Of a stretch of 27,629 nt of DNA, positions 22,222 to 27,629 are shown one piece after another; the stretch's first letter is position 1, and every line of letters starts with the position of its first letter. A program made the translations under genes and the position numbers. The notes beneath the pieces are model-generated. The model worked only from the letters and a program-made list of their open reading frames with translations. It searched no databases and had not been told where the DNA came from. Source of the stretch: DATDAH01 sp036525535 (GTDB lineage: Bacteria > Actinomycetota > Acidimicrobiia > Acidimicrobiales > DATDAH01); assembly GCA_036525535.1 (NCBI GenBank), contig DATDAH010000063.1, positions 1 through 27,629 on the forward strand, read 5' to 3'.

Positions 22222-23288
22222 TACTCGAGCACCTGCTGATGGGACACGACGAAGCCGCGCTCGACGAGGGCGTCGTGCAAGCGGCCCAGCTCGTCGGCCT
22301 CGACGATCAGGATGAGCACACCGCGGTCGCCCTCGCTGGAGTGGGCGATCTCCATGTTGGCGATGTTGACGTCGATATCGGTGGCCAGCGTGGTGACCTC
22401 GGCCAGCGCGCCGGGGCGGTCGGGGATGATGACGCGCAGCTCGCCCAGCTCGGACGGCCGACCGAAGCGGGCCGGAAGGCTCATGCGGGCCGACCGGGCC
22501 TGCTCCAGCAACGACATCAGTTGGGCCCGGTCCTGGTCGGCCACGACCTGCCGGACCTCGCTCAGCCCGGTGATGAGACGGTCGAGGACGTCGACGATCG
22601 CGGCCTGGTTCTCCACGCAGATGTCGGGCCAGATGCCGGGGTGGCCGGCCGCCACCCGGGTCATGTCGCGGAAGCCGCCAGCGGCCAACCGGAGCAGGGC
22701 CCGGTGCTCCTCGGCGGTGTCATCGGCGAGGCGCATGAGCGTCGCCGCCGTCAGGTGCGGCACGTGGGAGACCTCCGCGACCAGGGCGTCGTGGCGGGCG
22801 GGGTCCAGGGCGACCACCTCGGCCCCCAGCTCCACGATGGCGGCTCGAACGGTGGCGTAGGCCAGGTCGTCCGTCGTGGCCGTGGGGGTCAGGACCCAGG
22901 TGGCCCCGTCGAAGAGGTCTGCGGTGGCGGCGGCAATGCCCTCCTGCTCGGACCCCGCCATGGGGTGGCCACCGACGAACCCCGGGTGGTCCACCGCGGC
23001 CACGAGCGGGGCCTTCACGCTGCCGACATCGGTCACGACCCGGTGACCGGCGTCGAGCAGCCGCCGAGCCTCGGCGGCGACCGAACCGACGGGCGTGGCC
23101 ACGATCGTCAGGTCCGAGGTCGCGTCCTCACCCACCGCGTCCAGCGCGCCGTGGGCCACCGCGGCCTCAGCCCGGTCGGGGTCCCGGTCCGTGCCCATGA
23201 CCGCCCAACCGGCCCGGCGCAGGGCCAGCCCGATGGAGCCGCCGATCAGCCCGGTGCCGACCAGCGTGGCGCGCCGCGGATCACTCAA
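22221..23288 (-). CDS. tyrA: Prephenate dehydrogenase with ACT domain
   Basis: The 355-residue protein makes the tyrosine precursor 4-hydroxyphenylpyruvate. It has an N-terminal Rossmann motif (VGTGLIGGSIG, about residues 10-20), HPMAGSEQEG and EVSHVPHL, the catalytic and substrate-binding segments, then an ACT regulatory domain at the C-terminus (about 283-355; ELGELRVIIPDRPGALAEVT), consistent with feedback control by tyrosine. The start is TTG 23288, overlapping the aroH stop in TTGA; no nearer ATG or GTG is in frame. Confidence 0.95.
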   Translation of the reverse strand: MSDPRRATLVGTGLIGGSIGLALRRAGWAVMGTDRDPDRAEAAVAHGALDAVGEDATSDLTIVATPVGSVAAEARRLLDAGHRVVTDVGSVKAPLVAAVDHPGFVGGHPMAGSEQEGIAAATADLFDGATWVLTPTATTDDLAYATVRAAIVELGAEVVALDPARHDALVAEVSHVPHLTAATLMRLADDTAEEHRALLRLAAGGFRDMTRVAAGHPGIWPDICVENQAAIVDVLDRLITGLSEVRQVVADQDRAQLMSLLEQARSARMSLPARFGRPSELGELRVIIPDRPGALAEVTTLATDIDVNIANMEIAHSSEGDRGVLILIVEADELGRLHDALVERGFVVSHQQVLE

Positions 23289-23647
23289 CGGGGCAGGTCG
23301 TCACGGAGGTTGGCGGCCCCGTGCTGGTAGACGTGGTGGAGCTGGTCCCGGGTCCGGTCGGTCTCGACGTGCAGCATCACCCGCACGCACTGGGGTGTGG
23401 CCCCCTCGACGTCCAGCTCGCGGGCGCAGATGAGCGGGACGTCACCGAGGCCGAAGGTCCGCGCCGCGGTGGCTGGGAAAGTGCAGCGGATGTCGTCGGT
23501 GGCGGTGAAGATGATGCTGACGACGTCGTCGTGGTCGATGGCGTTGCGCTCGAAGAGCTCGGTGAAGAGCTCGACCATGCGCTCGGTCAGGTGGCTGACC
23601 TCGTCGACGTCGATGGTGGTGGCGCCCCGGAGGGCCCGCAGTGGCAT
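23285..23647 (-). CDS. aroH: Chorismate mutase, AroH type
   Basis: The 120-residue enzyme converts chorismate to prephenate. It is the trimeric AroH type, not the helical AroQ type: MPLRALRGATTID carries active-site Arg7, ARELDVEG the active-site Glu, CVRVMLHVETD a second active-site Arg and HHVYQHGA the active-site Tyr. The start ATG 23647 has no Shine-Dalgarno sequence, but TACGCT lies eight nt before it. It couples with tyrA by a 4-nt overlap. Confidence 0.95.
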   Translation of the reverse strand: MPLRALRGATTIDVDEVSHLTERMVELFTELFERNAIDHDDVVSIIFTATDDIRCTFPATAARTFGLGDVPLICARELDVEGATPQCVRVMLHVETDRTRDQLHHVYQHGAANLRDDLPR

Positions 23648-23655
23648 CGCCGGGG

Positions 23656-23661
23656 AGCGTA
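23656..23661 (-). promoter_or_regulatory. Putative -10 box for aroH-tyrA-aroA
   Basis: TACGCT fits TANNNT and ends eight nt before ATG 23647. It lies in the 26-nt gap after rluB, so the aromatic genes may have their own promoter as well as read-through. Confidence 0.4.
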
Positions 23662-23673
23662 CCGGTGGGGCCC

Positions 23674-24462
23674 TTACGCCCCCGGACCTCTTCCGTCCGG
23701 CTCGGTGCGCCCTTCCCACGGCAACGCCGCGGAGGCCACGGCCCGCTCGAGCGCCCGGACCTCGTCCTGGGTCAGAGGCCGCCACTCCCCCGGCTTGAGC
23801 AGCCGATCGGCCAGGGGGCCGATACGGATGCGGACCAGGCGCAGGACCGTGCTGCCCACGGCCTCGACCATGCGCCGGACCTGCCGGTTCCGCCCTTCGT
23901 GGATGGTGATGCGCAGCGTGCGGTCGTCGAGGGAGGCGACCTTCGCCGGCGCGGTCAGCCCGTCCTCCAGCTCGATCCCCTCCCGCAGGCGGCGCAGGTC
24001 GCCCCGCGACGGCATGCGGTCGACCTCAGCCAGGTACTCCTTCTCCACGCCGAAGGACGGATGGGTCAGGCGATGCGTGAGCGACCCGTCGTTGGTCAGC
24101 AACAGCAGGCCCTCGGTCTCGTAGTCGAGGCGGCCGACCGGGAACACCCGGGGCTCGTCGGGCACGAGATCGAGCACCGTGGTCCGCCCCTCCGGATCCG
24201 ATGCCGTGGTCACCACCTTGGCCGGCTTGTGCAGCAGCCAGTGGACCAGGTCGGGGGCGACCCCGATGAGGACCCCGTCGACCTCGACCTGGGCCACGGC
24301 CGTGTCGACCCGCCGGCCCAGCACCGCGACGTCGCCGTCGACGGTGACCCGGCCCTCGTCGATCAGGTCCTCACAGACCCGCCGGCTGCCGAACCCGGCC
24401 CGGGCCAGGACCTTCTGGAGGCGCTCGCCCTCGGGGAGCTCAGGCGTCGGGTTCGGGGTCAC
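23674..24462 (-). CDS. rluB: 23S rRNA pseudouridine synthase, RluB type
   Basis: From GTG 24462 the product has 262 residues. It has an N-terminal S4 RNA-binding domain (LQKVLARAGFGSRRVCEDLI, about 15-34) and a pseudouridine synthase domain with the catalytic motif VGRLDYETEGLLLLTNDG (Asp in the centre), then HEGRNRQVRRM. It modifies a uridine in 23S rRNA helices. GTG 24462 follows a GAGG and overlaps scpB by 23 nt; ATG 24507 is an alternative that overlaps by 68 nt. RluB and RluE/RluF are hard to separate by eye; the neighbour scpB favours RluB. Confidence 0.9.
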   Translation of the reverse strand: MTPNPTPELPEGERLQKVLARAGFGSRRVCEDLIDEGRVTVDGDVAVLGRRVDTAVAQVEVDGVLIGVAPDLVHWLLHKPAKVVTTASDPEGRTTVLDLVPDEPRVFPVGRLDYETEGLLLLTNDGSLTHRLTHPSFGVEKEYLAEVDRMPSRGDLRRLREGIELEDGLTAPAKVASLDDRTLRITIHEGRNRQVRRMVEAVGSTVLRLVRIRIGPLADRLLKPGEWRPLTQDEVRALERAVASAALPWEGRTEPDGRGPGA

Positions 24463-25090
24463 CCTCGGGGTCCTCGGGGCCGTCCGCCCCTGGCGTGAGG
24501 TCGACATCGGGGCCCAGCGGATCGTCCTCGTCGGGCAGGCGCAGACCCTGCTCGAGGGCTTCGACGACCTCGGCGCCGGGCACGAACTCGCCCAACGGCG
24601 GCAGGTCGGTGAGCGAGTCGAGGCCGAGCCGCTCGAGGAAGGTGGGCGTCGTCCCGTAGAGCACGGCCTGGCCCGGGCCGGGGTCGCGAGCCACCTCGGC
24701 GACATAGCCCCGCTGGACCAACGTGCGCAACACGCCGTCGGCGTCGACGCCACGGATGGCCGAGACCTGCACCCGGGACACCGGCTGCTTGTAGGCCACG
24801 ATGGCCAACGTCTCGAGGGCGGCGCTGGACAGGCGCGTCGACTGGCCCTCCAGGACGAAGCGCTCGACATAGGCGGCCAGGTCCGGATGGCTGGCGTAGC
24901 GGTAGCCGCCGGCCACCCGCTGGAGTTGGAAGCCGCGGTCCTCGGCCTCGTAGCTGAGGGCGAGCTCGGAGCAGATCTCCTCGATCCGCTCGACGGGCAG
25001 CTCCAGGAGCTGGGCCAGCAGGCCGGGCTCGACCGGGGCTTCAGCCACCATCACGATGGCCTCGACCGCGCGGTGGACCTCCTCGGCCAC
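24440..25090 (-). CDS. scpB: Segregation and condensation protein B
   Basis: ScpB joins ScpA and SMC in the condensin complex. The 216-residue product has two winged-helix domains (VHRAVEAIVMVAEAP at the start, then SSAALETLAIVAYKQPVSRV at about 98-117, the best conserved element), followed by an acidic C-terminal tail. GTG 25090, 1 nt after the scpA stop and with a GAGGG ahead, was chosen; GTG 25129 would overlap scpA by 38 nt. Confidence 0.94.
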   Translation of the reverse strand: MAEEVHRAVEAIVMVAEAPVEPGLLAQLLELPVERIEEICSELALSYEAEDRGFQLQRVAGGYRYASHPDLAAYVERFVLEGQSTRLSSAALETLAIVAYKQPVSRVQVSAIRGVDADGVLRTLVQRGYVAEVARDPGPGQAVLYGTTPTFLERLGLDSLTDLPPLGEFVPGAEVVEALEQGLRLPDEDDPLGPDVDLTPGADGPEDPEGDPEPDA

Positions 25091-25091
25091 C

Positions 25092-25895
25092 TCAGCCCTC
25101 GTAGACGTCGATGGACTCGAGGACCTCACCGGTGGTCGCGGCGTCCTCGGCCGGCCCGAGCCACACGATGTGGATGTCCCCGAACTGGCCCACCTGATCC
25201 AACTCGACCAAGCCGACCTTGAAGAGCTCGAGGATGCCGAGGAAGCGCACGACCACCTCGAGGCGCTCGACCAGGGTGCTGGTCAGCGACCGGAACGTGG
25301 TGCGGCCGAGGCGGGGGAGCTCGTCGACCAGCTCCTCGACGGCGTCGGCCACGTTGACCTTGATCGCCGCGATGTGGAAGAGGTCGACCCGGGGCTGGGG
25401 GCGGGTCAGCACCTCGACATAGGCCCGGCGCACGTCGCCGGCGTCGACCCCGGCCAGCAGATCAGGGGCCAGGGAGACGAACTGCTCTTCGATGCCGGCC
25501 AGGCGGGGGTAGGTGCGGGCGCCGTCGCGGTGCAGGTGACGCAGGACGACGGCGGCGTCCTTGAACGTCTTGCACTCCAGCAGGCGAGACAGGAGCAGGT
25601 CCCGCTCCTCCCACAGGGCCAACTCGTCGTCGAGATCCACGTCGTCGTCCACCGGCAGGAGCCGGCGGGACTTCAACTCGACCAGCGTGGAGGCGATGAG
25701 CAGGAACTCGGTGGCCGTGTCGAGGTCGCAGCGCTCCATCCGCTCGAACTCGGCCAGGTACGCGTCGACGATGTCGAGCAGGCTGACCTCGTACAGGTCC
25801 ACCTCCTCGCGCAGGATCAGGTGGAGCAGCAGTTCGAAGGGCCCGTCGTAGACGGGCGTCGCCACTTCGTAGGTCCCCGTCGTGCCCACAGCCAT
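25092..25895 (-). CDS. scpA: Segregation and condensation protein A
   Basis: ScpA is the kleisin that bridges the SMC heads. The 267-residue protein begins MAVGTTGTYEVATPVYDGPF, with the conserved YDGPFELLLHLI segment, then DIVDAYLAEFERM and an SMC-binding helical N-domain. TEFLLIASTLVELKSRRLLP is the second family signature; the C-terminal winged helix starts around 200 (VERLEVVVRFLGILELFKVG). It is first in the array and divergent from trpS. Its ATG lies seven nt after TATCCT. Confidence 0.95.
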   Translation of the reverse strand: MAVGTTGTYEVATPVYDGPFELLLHLILREEVDLYEVSLLDIVDAYLAEFERMERCDLDTATEFLLIASTLVELKSRRLLPVDDDVDLDDELALWEERDLLLSRLLECKTFKDAAVVLRHLHRDGARTYPRLAGIEEQFVSLAPDLLAGVDAGDVRRAYVEVLTRPQPRVDLFHIAAIKVNVADAVEELVDELPRLGRTTFRSLTSTLVERLEVVVRFLGILELFKVGLVELDQVGQFGDIHIVWLGPAEDAATTGEVLESIDVYEG

Positions 25896-25902
25896 GCGGC
25901 CG

Positions 25903-25908
25903 AGGATA
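25903..25908 (-). promoter_or_regulatory. Putative -10 box for scpA array
   Basis: TATCCT on the minus strand with seven bases before the ATG at 25895. No Shine-Dalgarno sequence is visible, suggesting a leaderless mRNA. Confidence 0.5.
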
Positions 25909-25937
25909 CGGGTGGGGTGACGGAGGGGCGCGGACCC

Positions 25938-25943
25938 TAGATT
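25938..25943 (+). promoter_or_regulatory. Putative -10 box for trpS
   Basis: TAGATT fits TANNNT and lies eight nt before GTG 25952. No ribosome binding site is visible. The 56-bp scpA-trpS gap would hold two divergent promoters. Confidence 0.45.
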
Positions 25944-25951
25944 CAGCGCTC

Positions 25952-26935
25952 GTGCCCCGCGTCTTCTCCGGAATCAAGCCCACGGGCGAGGTCCACCTCG
26001 GCAACCTGTTGGGGGCCCTGCGCAACTGGGTCAGCGACCAGGACACCCACGACTGCGTCTACTGCGTGGTCGACCTCCACGCCCTCACGGTCCCCCAGGA
26101 CCCGGCCGAGCTCACCGCCACCAGCCTCTCGGTGGCCCAGAAGCTGATCTCGGTCGGGCTCGACCCGGACCGCTGCACGCTGTTCGTCCAGAGCCATGTG
26201 CACGAGCACGTCGAGCTGGCCTGGATCATGGAGTGCACGGTCGCCTACGGCGAGCTCAGCCGCATGACCCAGTTCAAGGACAAGTCGAACAGGGCCGAGT
26301 TCGTGTCCGGCGGGCTCTTCACCTATCCGGCCCTCATGGCGGCCGACATCCTCGTCCACGACACCGACCGCGTACCGGTGGGCGACGACCAACGCCAGCA
26401 TCTCGAGCTCACCCGGGACGTCGCCGGCCGCTTCAACTCCCGCTACGGCGAGACCTTCGTGATCCCTGAGGCCTACATCCCGAAGGCGGGCGCCCGGATC
26501 ATGGACCTGCAACGCCCCACCGACAAGATGTCCAAGTCCGAGGACTCCCCCCAAGGGACGATCGACCTGCTCGACGACCCGGCGGTGATCGAGAAGAAGC
26601 TCAAGCGGGCCGTCACCGACTCGGGCACCGACGTCACCTTCGATCCGGAGAACCGCCCGGGCGTGGCCAACCTGCTCTCGATCCTGGCCGCCGCCACCGA
26701 TCGGGACCCCAAGGCCGTGGCCGAGGACTACACGCAGTTCGGCCCCCTCAAGGCCGACACCGCGGAGGCCGTGATCGAGCTCCTTCGCCCTGTTCAAGCC
26801 CGCTACCGCGAGCTGGAGGCCGACCCCGGCGCCACGCACGCCCTCCTGGCCCAGGGCGCCGAAAAGGCGAGGGCGACCGCGGCCGCTGTCGTGGCTCGGA
26901 CGCGGAAGGCCATCGGCCTCCTACCTCCCGCCTGA
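25952..26935 (+). CDS. trpS: Tryptophanyl-tRNA synthetase
   Basis: The 327-residue class I synthetase has the first nucleotide motif FSGIKPTGEVHLGNLLGAL (HIGH equivalent HLGN), a tryptophan-binding region around YPALMAADILVHDTDRVPVG with GDDQRQHLEL, and KMSKSEDS (KMSKS motif). It is full length. Its stop is separated from the convergent HD gene by three nt. GTG is the only plausible start, as the frame reads straight into the class I motif. Confidence 0.97.
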   Translation: MPRVFSGIKPTGEVHLGNLLGALRNWVSDQDTHDCVYCVVDLHALTVPQDPAELTATSLSVAQKLISVGLDPDRCTLFVQSHVHEHVELAWIMECTVAYGELSRMTQFKDKSNRAEFVSGGLFTYPALMAADILVHDTDRVPVGDDQRQHLELTRDVAGRFNSRYGETFVIPEAYIPKAGARIMDLQRPTDKMSKSEDSPQGTIDLLDDPAVIEKKLKRAVTDSGTDVTFDPENRPGVANLLSILAAATDRDPKAVAEDYTQFGPLKADTAEAVIELLRPVQARYRELEADPGATHALLAQGAEKARATAAAVVARTRKAIGLLPPA

Positions 26936-26938
26936 GCC

Positions 26939-27460
26939 TCAGCTGGCGTCGTCGGCTCGCTGCAGGACCCGGCCGACGTCGACGGGCACGGTCCAGTCCT
27001 CCTCGGACAGGTGGTGTTCGCGCGACCAGGCGAGGACGAGCTCGTCGCTGCCGGCCATTCGCAGCAGGTCGACCCCGAGCTCGGGATAGAGCACGTACTG
27101 GCCGACGCGACGGGTGAAGCCCCGGGTCTCGATCCAGTGGCGAGCGGTGTCCTCCCCGGCAGCGGCTTCGGACAGCGTCGCCACGACGCGGCCGAAGGTG
27201 CCCAGGTGCGAGATGGTCTTGCCCACGTCATGGAGCAGGGCCGCGGCCAGGACCGGGGTCGTGGCTCGCGCCCCGAGCTCGGCGTCGACCTTGCGGGCCA
27301 CGGCCGCCGAGTGGCGCCGGTCGACCCGGGCCAGGCTCGTCCACAGCTCCTGTTCGGCCTCGGTCAACTGCTCCCGGGCCCAAGCGTCGTCGACGGCGCT
27401 CGCGCCGATCGGCAGCAGCGAGGCGAAGAAGCGCCGCACCAGGTGCAGCACTCGTTTCAC
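26939..27460 (-). CDS. HD-domain protein
   Basis: A 173-residue protein from GTG 27460, starting VKRVLHLVRRFFASLLPIG; the longer frame into the preceding gene is rejected. HD motif residues appear in DRRHSAAVARKVDAELG (His) and AALLHDVGKTISHLG (His-Asp), then EHHLSEEDW. It resembles phosphohydrolases of unknown substrate. It starts 10 nt after the zinc-finger gene and is convergent with trpS. I see no second enzymatic domain. Confidence 0.7.
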   Translation of the reverse strand: MKRVLHLVRRFFASLLPIGASAVDDAWAREQLTEAEQELWTSLARVDRRHSAAVARKVDAELGARATTPVLAAALLHDVGKTISHLGTFGRVVATLSEAAAGEDTARHWIETRGFTRRVGQYVLYPELGVDLLRMAGSDELVLAWSREHHLSEEDWTVPVDVGRVLQRADDAS

Positions 27461-27470
27461 AGCATCTCGA

Positions 27471-27629
27471 TCAGGCGTGCTCGATGCAGAAGCGACTGGC
27501 GGGAACGGCTTCGAGCCGGGCCTCGGGTATGGGCTTCTGGCAGCGCTCACAGAGCCCGTACGTGCCCTCGTCGAGCTTGGTCAGGGCCTGTTCCACGGCG
27601 TCCAGCTGGTCCCGCAGGGAGGCGGCCAA
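27471..27629 (-). CDS. DksA/TraR-type zinc-finger protein, C-terminal part
   Basis: The gene runs off the right edge; 52 codons before the stop are visible. They read SLRDQLDAVEQALTKLDEG, TYGLCERCQKPI, EARLEAVPAS and RFCIEHA. The Cys pair CERC and the second pair C-IEH form the zinc finger of the DksA/TraR family, which binds RNA polymerase. The helical part before it fits the coiled-coil of this family. It is followed after 10 nt by the HD-domain gene. Confidence 0.85.
   Translation of the reverse strand: MAASLRDQLDAVEQALTKLDEGTYGLCERCQKPIPEARLEAVPASRFCIEHA

Overview
The window is very GC-rich and has compact, overlapping genes. Its housekeeping order (scpA-scpB-rluB-aroH-tyrA-aroA-cmk-plsC, with ispH, der and an acyl-CoA carboxyltransferase) is typical of an actinobacterium. 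The gene order, the PD40/PGPGW/DUF2510 content and the likely leaderless promoters suggest a member of Acidimicrobiia or a relative. That placement is inferred from gene content only; no 16S or other marker lies in the window.

There are two contrasting parts. Positions 1 to about 8,385 are accessory DNA. A 7.7-kb integrated element lies between a 63-bp direct repeat (656-718 and 8323-8385). The right copy is the 3' half of an intact tRNA-Pro(GGG) gene on the minus strand (8339-8415), the classic target of tyrosine integrases. An integrase pseudogene (7077-7843) sits next to the tRNA. To the left of the displaced att copy, at 1-655, lies the tail of a second related element: a small-protein gene, an integrase scrap and a fragment resembling a phage terminase. 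The site has therefore been used at least twice. The island also holds a broken HK97-type prohead protease, a broken beta-propeller fragment, a secreted protein, an SGNH-hydrolase lipoprotein, a DUF2510/SHOCT protein, a small membrane protein and three relatives of an unrecognised small 'GGPR(D/E)GES ... WxDGxYxW' family. Single-base frameshifts are common here and I saw none in the core genes.

Positions 8,440-27,629 are intact core chromosome. One minus-strand block runs DUF512 radical SAM protein -> der -> membrane SpoIIE-type phosphatase -> acyl-CoA carboxyltransferase -> zinc-ribbon protein -> tRNA-Pro. The divergent plus-strand pair is ispH and an HD-domain protein, ending at an 18-bp perfect hairpin. 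On the other side of that hairpin a long minus-strand array starts at scpA and runs through rluB, aroH, tyrA, aroA, cmk, plsC and a PGPGW protein. It continues into a four-gene glycine betaine/choline-type ABC transporter, mostly with 4-nt overlaps. trpS diverges from scpA, and an HD-domain gene and a partial DksA/TraR-type zinc-finger gene close the window.

Functionally the core block joins chromosome segregation (ScpAB), rRNA pseudouridylation, aromatic amino-acid synthesis (AroA, AroH, TyrA), nucleotide and lipid precursor synthesis (Cmk, PlsC, IspH), ribosome assembly (Der) and osmolyte uptake. Six core promoters appear to place a TANNNT box 6-9 nt before the start codon.
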